A stretch of DNA of 64,000 nucleotides from JAFKFH01 sp017307375 (lineage in GTDB: Bacteria; Pseudomonadota; Alphaproteobacteria; Ferrovibrionales; Ferrovibrionaceae). The stretch is from positions 5,456,001 through 5,520,000 of the forward strand of contig OZ245874.1 of NCBI GenBank assembly GCA_965229335.1, in the 5' to 3' direction. A program made the translations under genes and the position numbers. Shown piece after piece: positions 1 through 7,907 of the stretch. The notes beneath the pieces were generated by a model. That model had not been told where the DNA came from. It was given only the letters and a program-made list of their open reading frames with translations, and searched no databases. Numbering within the stretch: the stretch's first letter is position 1; every line of letters starts with the position of its first letter.

Positions 1-2
1 CG

Positions 3-92
3 CTCGATGCGATCGTGGCCGCCCTGGACCCGCTGCTCGATCGCCTGCCGGCAGCTACGCCTCGGCGGGCCGCCAGACCGGCGGATCGATGA
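3..92 (+). CDS. C-terminal end of a gene starting before the window
   Basis: One plus-strand frame is open from the window edge to a TGA at 90-92 and encodes 29 residues with the Leu/Ala/Arg-rich composition of a normal helical C-terminus (begins LDAIVAALDPLLDRLP). It would overlap the convergent haloacid dehalogenase-type gene by 38 bp, a kind of overlap seen elsewhere in this window. Too little is present to name a family, and chance openness in high-GC DNA is a real alternative. Confidence 0.3.
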   Translation, partial: LDAIVAALDPLLDRLPAATPRRAARPADR

Positions 93-750
93 CGTTGGCC
101 AGGTAGGACAGGTCGGTCACCGCCTGGACCGGCCCGGCAAAGCGGTATTCGTCGGGCAGGCCCGCCCGGTTGACCCAGACGACATGGAAGCCGAAATTCG
201 CCGCCCCGGCAGCGTCCCAGCGGTTCGAGGACTGGAACGAGATTTCCTCGGGCTTGAGCCGCAAGCCATCGCAGGCCAATCGGTAGACGCGGGCATCGGG
301 CTTGTAGACGCCGACCGCCTCGACCGACCACGTCATGTCGATCCAGTGGTCGAGGCCGGCCGACGACGCGGCATCGGCCAGCATCTCCGGACTGCCGTTC
401 GACAGCACGCCGACGGCCAGCCCCTTCGACTTCAACTGGCGCAGCACGCCGGTCACCTCCGGATAGGCCGACAGGCGGCGATAGGCATCGAGCAGCCGAC
501 GACGCAGATCGTTGTCTTCCAGGCCGTGCAAGGCCATCGCGGTGTCGAGCGCCTCGCCCGTCACCGTCCAGAAATCGACATGCCGGCCCATCAGGCTGCG
601 CACCCAGCTGTATTCGAGCTGCCTGGCCCGCCAGTCGCGCGACAGCGGCTCGGCCGCCGGCCCGATTTCGGCGGCCAGCCGCCGTACCGCGGAATGTACG
701 TCGTAGAGCGTGCCATAGGCGTCGAACACGCAGGCCCTGATCCGCGCCAT
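55..750 (-). CDS. Haloacid dehalogenase type II (HAD superfamily)
   Basis: Predicted cytosolic HAD hydrolase of the (S)-2-haloacid dehalogenase subfamily, 231 residues, the usual family length (about 220-240). Visible motifs in order are the N-terminal nucleophile loop FDAYGTLYD, motif II SNGSPEML near residue 120, motif III KPDARVY near 155 and the C-terminal SSNRWDAAGAANFGF block typical of L-2-haloacid dehalogenases (SxxxWDxxGA). Known family members hydrolyse 2-halo-alkanoic acids with inversion; the true substrate here is unknown. ATG at 750 was chosen; GTG at 753 directly before it is equally well served by a GGGGGAGGAAA ribosome-binding site. It is divergent from alkB, about 100 bp away. 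Confidence 0.87.
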   Translation of the reverse strand: MARIRACVFDAYGTLYDVHSAVRRLAAEIGPAAEPLSRDWRARQLEYSWVRSLMGRHVDFWTVTGEALDTAMALHGLEDNDLRRRLLDAYRRLSAYPEVTGVLRQLKSKGLAVGVLSNGSPEMLADAASSAGLDHWIDMTWSVEAVGVYKPDARVYRLACDGLRLKPEEISFQSSNRWDAAGAANFGFHVVWVNRAGLPDEYRFAGPVQAVTDLSYLANVIDPPVWRPAEA

Positions 751-854
751 CACCGGTTTCCTCCCCCAGCGTTTTCCGGATGGTGCGCCGGGAGGGCCGG
801 CCGCACAATACCGTCATCCGCCCAGCCCGATGCAGTTCCGAGCGACCGGCCCGA

Positions 855-1472
855 ATGAACGACCTGTTTCCCGAACCGCTGCCCGACGGCATCACCCTGC
901 TGCCGCGCCAGGCCGACGCGGTGGCGCTGCTGCCGCTGATCGATGCGATCGCCGCCGTGTCGCCACCCCGGCATCTGACGGTGCCGGGCGGGGGCAGCAT
1001 GTCGGTGGCGATGACCAATTGCGGCATGCTGGGCTGGGTGTCGGACCGCGGCGGCTATCGCTACGACCGGATCGACCCGCTGACCGGCCGCCCCTGGCCG
1101 GCAATGCCCGCAGCGTTCACCGAACTTGCCGCCGGCGCCGCCGCGCAGGCCGGCTTTGCCGGCTTCATGCCCGATGCCTGCCTGATCAACAGCTACGCGC
1201 CGGGCGCCCGGATGGGCCTGCACCAGGATCGCGACGAACGCGATTTCGCCTGGCCTATCGTGTCGGTGTCGCTGGGGCTGGACGCCGTCTTCCTGATCGG
1301 CGGGACCAGACGGGCCGATCCGACCCGTGCGCTGGTCCTGGCCGACGGCGCCGTGCTGGTCTTCGGCGGCCCGGCGCGCCGCATGTACCACGGCGTCCGC
1401 CCGCTGAAGGCCGGGCATCACCCGCTGCTGGGCGCACGGCGGCTGAACCTGACCTTCAGAAAGGCGGGATAG
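855..1472 (+). CDS. alkB: AlkB-type DNA oxidative demethylase
   Basis: Fe(II)/2-oxoglutarate-dependent dioxygenase expected to repair 1-methyladenine and 3-methylcytosine by oxidative demethylation. The 205 residues match E. coli AlkB in length. The iron triad is H123-x-D125 (in NSYAPGARMGLHQDRDE) and H179 (MYHGVRP). The 2-oxoglutarate-binding arginine falls in the C-terminal RRLNLTFR. NCGMLGWVSD near residue 60 matches the substrate-lid segment. ATG 855 was chosen because family homology begins at MNDLFPEP. It lies 3 kb from ada, so two alkylation-repair genes share this region but not an operon. Its end lies 6 bp from the convergent nitronate monooxygenase gene. Confidence 0.93.
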   Translation: MNDLFPEPLPDGITLLPRQADAVALLPLIDAIAAVSPPRHLTVPGGGSMSVAMTNCGMLGWVSDRGGYRYDRIDPLTGRPWPAMPAAFTELAAGAAAQAGFAGFMPDACLINSYAPGARMGLHQDRDERDFAWPIVSVSLGLDAVFLIGGTRRADPTRALVLADGAVLVFGGPARRMYHGVRPLKAGHHPLLGARRLNLTFRKAG

Positions 1473-1478
1473 GACGGG

Positions 1479-2405
1479 TCAGGCGGCCTCGTACTCCGCC
1501 CGCAGCCGCGCCACCAGATCGGCCGTCGCCGGCACGTCGGCGATCGAGCCGACGCCCTGGCCGGCAGACCAGATGTCGCGCCAGGCCTTCGACTCGCTCT
1601 GGTCGAGTTCCTTGCCCAGATCGATTTCGGGGCGCAGCTTCAGCCGCTCGGCATCGAAGCCGGCGGCAGCCAGGCTCTGGCCCAGGAAACTCGCCGGTAT
1701 TCCCGACACGGCGGGGGTATAGACGATGTCCGCGGCCGTCGAATCCAGGATCATCTGCTTGAACGCCGGCTGCGCCATGCTTTCCCGGGTGGCGATGAAG
1801 CGCGTGCCCATGTAGCAGAGATCGGCGCCCAGCACCTGGGCCGCCTTGATCGCCCGGCCCGAGGACAGCGCCCCGGCCAGGACGATGGTCCGATCGAACA
1901 CCGCCCGCACTTCGGGGAGGAACGCGAAGGGGTTGAGCGTGCCGGCATGACCGCCGGCGCCGCCGCAGACCAGGATCAGCCCGTCGACGCCGGCCTCGGC
2001 CGCCTTGCGGGCATGGCGCAGGGTGGTGACATCATGGAAGACGACACCGCCATAGCTGCGCGCCGCCTCGACGATCGGGGCGGGATTGCCGATCGACGTG
2101 ATGATCAGCGGCACCTTGTATTTGACGGCCAGGTCGAGATCGGCCTGCAGGCGCTGCTGGTTGGTCTTGTGCACGATCAGGTTGATGCCCCAGGCCGCGG
2201 CCTGGGGATCACCGTCGAGGGCAGCACGAATCTGCTGGTACCACCCTTCGACCTGCTCCAGCGTGCGGGCGTTCAGCACCGGAAAGGTCCCGATCGCGCC
2301 GGCACGGGCGGTCGCGATGACCAGGTCCGGTCCCGATACCAGGAACATCGGCGCCGCGATCACGGGCAGGCGCAGGTTTTTGGCAAGCGTTGCCGGAATG
2401 GTCAT
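1479..2405 (-). CDS. Nitronate monooxygenase (NPD family)
   Basis: FMN-dependent TIM-barrel enzyme of the nitronate monooxygenase / 2-nitropropane dioxygenase family, 308 residues. Recognised by the N-terminal LRLPVIAAPMF, the FMN phosphate-binding segment CGGAGGHAG near residue 150, LAGALSSGRAIKAAQ, and LGADLCYMGTRFIAT near 200. Family members oxidise alkyl nitronates such as propionate-3-nitronate; some act as enoyl reductases. It is a clear paralogue of the protein at 11497-12462. It sits 15 bp downstream of the SDR gene at 2421-3329 and is probably co-transcribed, consistent with a lipid or acyl-CoA catabolic role, although the substrate is not visible from sequence. Confidence 0.88.
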   Translation of the reverse strand: MTIPATLAKNLRLPVIAAPMFLVSGPDLVIATARAGAIGTFPVLNARTLEQVEGWYQQIRAALDGDPQAAAWGINLIVHKTNQQRLQADLDLAVKYKVPLIITSIGNPAPIVEAARSYGGVVFHDVTTLRHARKAAEAGVDGLILVCGGAGGHAGTLNPFAFLPEVRAVFDRTIVLAGALSSGRAIKAAQVLGADLCYMGTRFIATRESMAQPAFKQMILDSTAADIVYTPAVSGIPASFLGQSLAAAGFDAERLKLRPEIDLGKELDQSESKAWRDIWSAGQGVGSIADVPATADLVARLRAEYEAA

Positions 2406-2420
2406 CGCGTTTTCCTCCGC

Positions 2421-3329
2421 TCAGCCGCCGAGGGCGTGGCGAACGACCTTCACCACGTTGTCCGAGGACGAGTTGAAGCCGGTGGCCCCGTTCATGTCGC
2501 AGATCTTGCCGATGTTCTCGGCGATCATCTCGATCGAGACTCCCTTGGCCGGATCGAACGAGACGCCGGGCGCCTCGACCAGCTGGACGCGGGCGTAGTG
2601 CCCGGCGCCGGCCTCGAACACATGGCCGGTGACGTCGCAGGCCTCCGAGCACATCCAGGCGACCATCGGCGAGACCAGGTCGGGCTTCAGCGCGGCAAGC
2701 GCCTTGGCATCGAGCAGGCTTTCGGTCATGCGGGTCGCAGCGACCGGCGCGATCGCATTGACCAGGATGCCGTACTTGCCGCCCTCATGCTTCAGCGCAT
2801 TGACCATGCCGACGACGGCAAGCTTGGCGCCGCCGTAGTTCGACTGGCCGAAATTGCCGTAGATGCCGGAATTCGACGAGGTCATTACCACCCGGCCGTA
2901 ATTCTGCTGCTGCATCAGCGGCCAGGCGGCCTTGGTGACATAGGCCGAGCCGAGGAAATGGACCTGCACCACCGTCTCGAAATCGGCCATGTCCATCTTG
3001 GCCAGCGTCTTGTCGCGCAGGATGCCGGCATTGTTGACGACGATGTCGACGCGGCCCCAGAGGTCGGCGGCCTGCTGCACCATGCGCTGGGCGCCGGCAA
3101 AATCGGCGACGGAATCGCCGTTGGCCGCGGCAATGCCGCCCTTGGCCTGGATTTCCTCGACCACGCGCTGGGCCGCGGTCATCGAACCGCCGGTGCCGTC
3201 GACGGCGCCGCCGAGATCGTTGACCAGCACCTTGGCGCCGCGCTCGGCCAGCAGCAGCGCATGGGACCGGCCGAGGCCCGACCCCGCCCCGGTGACGATG
3301 GCGACGCGATTGTCGTAGCGAATGGTCAT
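2421..3329 (-). CDS. SDR dehydrogenase, MFE-2-type 3-hydroxyacyl-CoA dehydrogenase
   Basis: NAD(P)-dependent short-chain dehydrogenase, 302 residues. The Rossmann motif is TGAGSGLGR (13-21), NNAG is at 99-102, and catalytic S152, Y165 and K169 lie in SSNSG and YGGAK. The NDLGGAVDGTG segment after beta-2 and the C-terminal extension ending in SVSIEMIAENIGKI-like residues are typical of the (3R)-hydroxyacyl-CoA dehydrogenase domain of peroxisomal multifunctional enzyme 2, so a beta-oxidation role on a bulky or branched acyl-CoA is likely. First gene of a probable two-gene unit with the downstream nitronate monooxygenase. An ATG start at 3329 follows an AGGAG site. A 10-bp palindrome, ATTGATCAAT, lies at 3359-3368 upstream. 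Confidence 0.88.
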   Translation of the reverse strand: MTIRYDNRVAIVTGAGSGLGRSHALLLAERGAKVLVNDLGGAVDGTGGSMTAAQRVVEEIQAKGGIAAANGDSVADFAGAQRMVQQAADLWGRVDIVVNNAGILRDKTLAKMDMADFETVVQVHFLGSAYVTKAAWPLMQQQNYGRVVMTSSNSGIYGNFGQSNYGGAKLAVVGMVNALKHEGGKYGILVNAIAPVAATRMTESLLDAKALAALKPDLVSPMVAWMCSEACDVTGHVFEAGAGHYARVQLVEAPGVSFDPAKGVSIEMIAENIGKICDMNGATGFNSSSDNVVKVVRHALGG

Positions 3330-3379
3330 GACGGCGTTTCTCCTGTTTACCGTAAGCTATTGATCAATTTGTAGATTTT

Positions 3380-3883
3380 TCAGGTTTCGCGGGCGGCGAG
3401 CAAAAGGTCGCAGATCTCGCGCACCGCCCCTCGCCCGCCGGGGCGCTCGGTGATGTAGGCGGCCGCCGCGCGGACCTGGGCGACCGCATCGGCGACCGCC
3501 AGCGGCAGGCCGACCGATTGCAGCAGCGGCAGGTCGTCGAGGTCGTCGCCGCAATGGGCGACTTCGCTCATCCGGAAACCCAGGCCCTGGGCAATCGATT
3601 CGACGGTGTCGAGCTTGCTTTCGACCCCGTTCTGGGTCGTATGGATACGCAGCTTGCGGCCGCGATGCACCATCGCACGGGCCGGCGACAGCGATACGAA
3701 GACAACCTCGATGCCGCAATCGCGCAGGGTCATCAGGCCGTCGCCGTCGCGGTTGTCGAACCGCCGCAGCTCATCTCCGTACTCGGTGTAGAATACCCCG
3801 CCATCGGTCAGCACGCCGTCCACGTCCAGCGACAGCAGCCGGATCTGGGCGAAGCGCTGGCGCAGTTCGGGCGGAAGGGCCAA
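3380..3883 (-). CDS. KdsC-like HAD phosphatase (YrbI family)
   Basis: Small capless HAD phosphatase of 167 residues, the size of KdsC (3-deoxy-D-manno-octulosonate 8-phosphate phosphatase). Motif I is D20-V-D22-GVLTDGG, motif IV is GDDLDDLPLL near 113, and the C-terminal tail reads TERPGGRGAVREICD, the hallmark loop of the KdsC tetramer. Motif II reads VFVSLSPARAM instead of the usual ITGRxS, so a phosphatase for a different sugar phosphate is possible. No kdsA, kdsB or kdsD neighbour is present. The start is TTG at 3883, supported by AGGAGT 9 bases upstream and by absence of a nearby in-frame ATG. It is divergent from the small secreted protein at 3962. Confidence 0.8.
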   Translation of the reverse strand: MALPPELRQRFAQIRLLSLDVDGVLTDGGVFYTEYGDELRRFDNRDGDGLMTLRDCGIEVVFVSLSPARAMVHRGRKLRIHTTQNGVESKLDTVESIAQGLGFRMSEVAHCGDDLDDLPLLQSVGLPLAVADAVAQVRAAAAYITERPGGRGAVREICDLLLAARET

Positions 3884-3961
3884 AATCGGGTACTCCTGTC
3901 GGGCGGCCTGGGATCGTGTCGACAGGAGAGTAGCAAATTCTACCCGGGAGTCACCTCAAGC

Positions 3962-4246
3962 ATGCGCCCCCTGATCCTGGCGGTTTTCCTGTGCCTTGCC
4001 ACCCTGCCCGCGGCGGCCCAGACGGCCCAGCCCCCGGCGGGCACCGGCCTGACCGACGAGGCGCGCCAGGCGCTCGACCGCGCCGAGATGCTGTTCAAGT
4101 TCGTCAAGATGTTCGTCGACTACCTGCCGGCCTACGAGGTGCCGACCGTGCTGCCCAACGGCGACATCCTGATCCGGCGCAAGCCGCCGGAGACGACCGG
4201 CAACCCGCCGGCGGCGACGGCGCCGGCCACGCCGAAGAAGAGCTGA
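3962..4246 (+). CDS. Small secreted hypothetical protein
   Basis: Encodes 94 residues: an N-terminal signal peptide (MRPLILAVFLCLATLPAAAQ with a probable cleavage after AAAQ), a middle segment rich in charged and aromatic residues (EMLFKFVKMFVDYLP) and a Pro/Ala-rich tail ending TPKKS. I do not recognise a family. The FVDYLPAYEVPTVLPNGDILIRRKP segment is predicted to be the folded core and is not low-complexity. Expected to be periplasmic. It lies 55 bp upstream of ada on the same strand, with no sign of functional linkage. Confidence 0.65.
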   Translation: MRPLILAVFLCLATLPAAAQTAQPPAGTGLTDEARQALDRAEMLFKFVKMFVDYLPAYEVPTVLPNGDILIRRKPPETTGNPPAATAPATPKKS

Positions 4247-4260
4247 ATTGCCTGGCGGTT

Positions 4261-4291
4261 TGCGGATATCTGCCGCGGGCGCCTGCGGATA
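4261..4291 (+). promoter_or_regulatory. Direct repeat TGCGGATA upstream of ada
   Basis: The octamer TGCGGATA occurs twice, at 4261-4268 and 4284-4291, 23 bp apart start to start (about two helical turns), immediately before the ada ATG at 4302. Spacing on one DNA face would suit a dimeric activator or autoregulation by Ada. It does not match the E. coli Ada box, so the role is inferred only from placement. Confidence 0.25.
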
Positions 4292-4301
4292 GGGTCGCGG
4301 C

Positions 4302-5384
4302 ATGAACGCGATGACCGATACCCCAGCCCTCGATGCCGCCCGCTGCCTCGACGCGGTGCGCCGACGCGACCGCGGCCAGGACGGCCGTTTCGTCTACGCC
4401 GTGCTCACCACCGGCGTCTTCTGCCGTCCCTCCTGCCCGAGCCGCCAGCCGAAACCCGAGAACGCGCGGTTCTATGCCGGTCCCGCGGCGGCCCGCGCCG
4501 CGGGCTTCCGGCCTTGCAAGCGCTGCCGGCCCGAGGAGACGGCGCCTCTCGACCCGCGGCTCGCGGCGATCGAGAAAGTGGCGGCCGCGATCCGCGAGCA
4601 TGTCGCTGCCGGGGCCGAGGGACCACCGCTTCTGGCCGATCTCGCCCGCACCGCCGGCATCAGCGCCGGCCGGTTGCAGCGCCAGTTCACCGAGGCCGTC
4701 GGCATCTCGCCTCGGGCCTATGCCGAGGCCGAGCGGGTCGCCCGGCTGAAGAAGGCCCTGCGTGCCGGACATGGCGTCGCCGACGCCGTATTCGATGCCG
4801 GCTACGGCTCGGGCAGCCGGGTCTACGAGAAGAGCGACCAGCGGCTGGGGATGACGCCGGCAACCTACGCCCGTGGCGGCACGGGCGTCGACCTGACCTA
4901 TGCGACAGCATCCTGCACGCTGGGGCGGGTCCTGGTGGCGGCAAGCGCGCGCGGCATCGCCGCGGTCGAACTGGGCGACGACGACGCGGCGCTGCTCGAA
5001 CGGCTCGAGCGTGAGTTTCCCCGCGCGATGATGACCCGGGATGGCGCGGCCATGGCCGACACGCTCGATCAGGTCGTGCGCTATCTCGATGCCCGGGGGC
5101 CGCGGCCGGACCTGCCGCTCGACATCAGGGCCTCGGCCTTCCGCGAACGGGTCTGGCGCGCGCTGCTTGCCATCCCGGCCGGCGAAACCCGCAGCTATGC
5201 CGAGATCGCCCGGGCGATCGGCGCGCCGGGCGCGGCCCGCGCGGTCGGCACGGCCTGTGGCGCGAACCGGCTGGCGGTGCTGGTGCCCTGCCATCGCGTG
5301 CTGCGCGAGGACGGCAGCCTCGGCGGTTATCGCTGGGGGCTCGCACGCAAGGAAATGCTGCTGGCCCGCGAAGCGAAGGATTAA
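4302..5384 (+). CDS. ada: Bifunctional Ada: methylphosphotriester sensor and O6-methylguanine-DNA methyltransferase
   Basis: 360 residues with the full Ada architecture. The N-terminal zinc domain holds C41, C45, C72 and C75 (GVFCRPSCPSRQP, FRPCKRCRPEE), where C41 corresponds to the methyl-accepting, activating cysteine. The AraC-type helix-turn-helix spans about 90-180 (LARTAGISAGRLQRQFTEAVGIS). The C-terminal methyltransferase domain carries the active-site PCHR with C330. Repairs methylphosphotriesters and O6-methylguanine by stoichiometric transfer and activates the adaptive response. alkB at 855 may be a regulon member but lacks a recognisable shared operator. The stop codon overlaps that of the convergent GGDEF gene by 4 bp. 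Confidence 0.95.
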   Translation: MNAMTDTPALDAARCLDAVRRRDRGQDGRFVYAVLTTGVFCRPSCPSRQPKPENARFYAGPAAARAAGFRPCKRCRPEETAPLDPRLAAIEKVAAAIREHVAAGAEGPPLLADLARTAGISAGRLQRQFTEAVGISPRAYAEAERVARLKKALRAGHGVADAVFDAGYGSGSRVYEKSDQRLGMTPATYARGGTGVDLTYATASCTLGRVLVAASARGIAAVELGDDDAALLERLEREFPRAMMTRDGAAMADTLDQVVRYLDARGPRPDLPLDIRASAFRERVWRALLAIPAGETRSYAEIARAIGAPGAARAVGTACGANRLAVLVPCHRVLREDGSLGGYRWGLARKEMLLAREAKD

Positions 5385-6943
5385 CCCTCGCGGGCGACGG
5401 CAAGGCGGTCGCGGCCGCCCGCCTTGGCCGCATAGAGGGCGCGATCGACCCTCGATAGCAGATCGTCGACGATATCGCGGGGTTCCAGCGCGGCGACGCC
5501 CAGGCTCACCGTAACCGTCAGCGCGCCGTCGTCGATCGCCCCGGTCGCCGTGGCGACGGCTTCCCGAATACGTTCGGCCAGCCGCGTCGCCTCGTCCAGC
5601 GAACAGCCCGGCAGCACGGCGAGATATTCATCGCCGCCCCAGCGGCAGACGATGTCGCGCGAGCGCAGCGCCCGGCGGATCGCGTTTGCCACCTCGACGA
5701 TGACGCGATCGCCGGCCAGATGGCCGAAACCGTCGTTGACCGCCTTGAACTCGTCGATATCGACCAGAACGGCCGACAGCGCGCCGCCGCCGCGATGCGC
5801 CTCGGTCACCGCGCGGGCGATGACCGGGTCATAGGCATGGCGGCTGGCCAGGCCGGTCAGCTTGTCGGTCGTCGCCATGACCTCGAGGCGCGACTGATAG
5901 CGATTGATCGTCGCCAGCACCGCCCACAGCACCAGCGCGGTGACGATCGCGCAGAGAGCGAGGTTCAGATAGAGGGTCTGCCGCGCCGGGCCGAGCGCCT
6001 CGTCCTCGGTCTTTTCGACGAACAGATACCAGTTCAGCTGCGGAATGAAGCGGATGTTCAACAGCGTCTCGTGCCCGTGGCGCCGGTAGGACAGCGAGCC
6101 CGCGCCCGAGCCGGCGACATCGAGCCGGGCGGCCACCTCGGCCAAGCCCTCGCGCTGGGCCAGCATCGCTTCCGGCACCGCCGCCTGGTCTGACGTCAGG
6201 ACGATCTTGCCGGCGGGGTCGACGAAATAGACCACGCGGTGGAACCGGCTCTGGTAGCTGCGGATCAGGTCACGCACCGCGTTGACGGTCAGACCGACCC
6301 CGGCCACGCCGAGGAAATGGCCATCGGCGGCGAGCACGCGGTAATTGACGAAGATGGTCAGGGCGTCCCGGTTGGCGAAATCGGGGTCGACGTTGATCTC
6401 GTAGGCCGCGTCCATGTCGCGCACCCGGAAATACCAGGCATCGCGCCAGTCGGCGTGGTCGATCGGCTTCAGCACGCCGTCGGCGTAGTAATAGCGGCGG
6501 GTGGCGTCGGAAACAAAGAAGCTCGCCACCGTGTTGTAGCGCCGGCGGATCTCGCCGAGATAGGCGGCGATTGCCGAAACCGGCGCCTCGCCCTCGCGCA
6601 CCCAGTCCTGCAGGAAGGTATCCGATGCCATCACCGACGAGATCAGGACGGGCCGGATCAGGTCGTTCTGGATCTCCGAGTAGATGGTGTCCGAGGTCAG
6701 CGGCAGTTCGGTCTCGACGATGCCCTGCCGGACCGACGCGCGGGAAACCAGGTAGCTGCCGATGGTCGTGACCAGGAAGCCGACGCCAAGCAGCAATGCC
6801 AGCGCCACGATCAGCCTGCGCTTTGCCCCCGAGATCACTGCCGAATCGTCTCCGCCCGCCTGGAATGAGGGCGCAGTATCGCGGCAGCCCGCCACCTTGG
6901 CCAGCCCGAAGGGATGGCGCGGTGCAGATGCCCATGTCATCAT
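5381..6943 (-). CDS. Membrane diguanylate cyclase with periplasmic CACHE sensor
   Basis: Predicted c-di-GMP synthase. A first membrane helix (about residues 43-65) and a second (about 330-352) bracket a roughly 260-residue periplasmic region whose spacing and motifs (YYYADGVLKPIDHADWRDAWYF, RDALTIFVNY) fit a double-CACHE ligand sensor. The C-terminal GGDEF domain has the intact active-site GGDEY, and RSRD five residues upstream is a product-inhibition I-site. The ATG at 6943 gives 520 residues but leaves only 36 bp to the divergent PH-domain gene and 35 residues of unusual N-terminus. GTG at 6838, just before AKRRLIVALAL, gives 485 residues and is an attractive alternative start. Confidence 0.9.
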   Translation of the reverse strand: MMTWASAPRHPFGLAKVAGCRDTAPSFQAGGDDSAVISGAKRRLIVALALLLGVGFLVTTIGSYLVSRASVRQGIVETELPLTSDTIYSEIQNDLIRPVLISSVMASDTFLQDWVREGEAPVSAIAAYLGEIRRRYNTVASFFVSDATRRYYYADGVLKPIDHADWRDAWYFRVRDMDAAYEINVDPDFANRDALTIFVNYRVLAADGHFLGVAGVGLTVNAVRDLIRSYQSRFHRVVYFVDPAGKIVLTSDQAAVPEAMLAQREGLAEVAARLDVAGSGAGSLSYRRHGHETLLNIRFIPQLNWYLFVEKTEDEALGPARQTLYLNLALCAIVTALVLWAVLATINRYQSRLEVMATTDKLTGLASRHAYDPVIARAVTEAHRGGGALSAVLVDIDEFKAVNDGFGHLAGDRVIVEVANAIRRALRSRDIVCRWGGDEYLAVLPGCSLDEATRLAERIREAVATATGAIDDGALTVTVSLGVAALEPRDIVDDLLSRVDRALYAAKAGGRDRLAVAREG

Positions 6944-6979
6944 CGCCCATCAACCCGAAGTCGAGCGGAGTCCGCGCTG

Positions 6980-7489
6980 ATGTCCTACGTGCGCAAAGTG
7001 TGTTTGCCTGGTGAAGAGATCGTCTACGAAGCGCGGTTGCATTGGGTTGCCTACCTGCCGGTGTTCTGGCTGGTCGTTTTGTGGGCCGTGTGCTTCTGGC
7101 TGCTGCTGGGGCGCGGCGACATCTTCTGGATCGCCAATGCCATCTTCGCCGTCTTTGCCGGGCTGATCCTGTTCGCGAGCTGGCTGCACGCCGTTTCCAC
7201 CGAACTGGTCGTCACCGACAAGCGCGTGATCGCCAAGACCGGGTTCATCCGCCGTTCCAGCCACGAGATCGCACGGCACAAGATCGAGGGTGTCGCCGTC
7301 GACCAGAGCCTGGCCGGCCGCATGCTCGGCTTCGGCACCGTCACCGTGCGCGGAACCGGCGGCGGTCTCGCCCCGATGACCCAGATCGCCGACCCGCTGG
7401 CGTTCCGCAACGCGGTCTCGACCGAGATCGACAAGGAAGGCGCAGCCGTCCGCGCGATGGCCGCCGCCCCGCCGCCCGTCGCCGGCTGA
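6980..7489 (+). CDS. Membrane protein with bacterial PH domain
   Basis: 169 residues. Two closely spaced hydrophobic helices (about 23-43 and 48-70) precede a bacterial Pleckstrin homology (bPH_2/YdbS-like) domain, recognised by STELVVTDKRVIAKTGFI, HEIARHKIEGV and GFGTVTVRGTGG. Such proteins are inner-membrane proteins of uncertain biochemical role. ATG at 6980 fits the family N-terminus (VRKVCLPGEEIVYEARLHW). The next gene starts 1 bp after its stop, so the two are probably co-transcribed. Confidence 0.85.
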   Translation: MSYVRKVCLPGEEIVYEARLHWVAYLPVFWLVVLWAVCFWLLLGRGDIFWIANAIFAVFAGLILFASWLHAVSTELVVTDKRVIAKTGFIRRSSHEIARHKIEGVAVDQSLAGRMLGFGTVTVRGTGGGLAPMTQIADPLAFRNAVSTEIDKEGAAVRAMAAAPPPVAG

Positions 7490-7490
7490 C

Positions 7491-7907
7491 ATGTGGATCA
7501 TGGTCGCCGGCCCCTATACGTCCGGCGGCGCCGGCCCGGCGCTTCGCGCCGCCAATCTCGATGCGATGAACCGGGCAGCCCTGGCCCTGTTCGACCGCGG
7601 CCATGTGCCGATCATCGGCGTCAACATGGCGCTGCCGGTGATCGCCGTGGCTGGGCCCGATCAGTTCGACCGGCTGATGATGCCGATCTCGCTGGCGCTT
7701 GCCGAGCGCTGCGACGCCTGTCTGCGGATCGGCGGCGCCTCAGGCGGCGCCGATGACGAGGTCTCGCGCTTTCGCGCCGCCGGCAAGCCGGTCTATTTCC
7801 GGCTGGAGGACGTCCCGGCCGACGGCAGCACCGCCAGCCCGACCAGTGCGGCCAACGCCGCCAGCACCACGTTCAGCCCGATCCCCCAGCGGAACGCATC
7901 CTCGTAG
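7491..7907 (+). CDS. DUF4406-type protein, nucleoside 2-deoxyribosyltransferase-like fold
   Basis: 138 residues. The N-terminal MVAGPYTSGG, the central LFDRGHVPIIGVNMALPVI and the RCDACLRIGGASGGADDEV segment match the DUF4406 / nucleoside 2-deoxyribosyltransferase-like family, whose GPY loop binds nucleotide-like ligands. No biochemical role is established for this branch. Family similarity ends at about YFRLEDV (residue 107). The remaining 31 residues are antisense to the last 115 bp of the convergent exporter gene and have no family character, so the tail may be a read-through of little function or a sign that an earlier stop was lost. Confidence 0.7.
   Translation: MWIMVAGPYTSGGAGPALRAANLDAMNRAALALFDRGHVPIIGVNMALPVIAVAGPDQFDRLMMPISLALAERCDACLRIGGASGGADDEVSRFRAAGKPVYFRLEDVPADGSTASPTSAANAASTTFSPIPQRNASS

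Noticed and set aside
3893..3928. 9-bp inverted repeat CTCCTGTCG / CGACAGGAG between the KdsC-like and small secreted protein genes
   Set aside because: Each arm contains an AGGAG ribosome-binding-like sequence for a divergent gene, so the symmetry may simply reflect two such sites; no regulator is adjacent.
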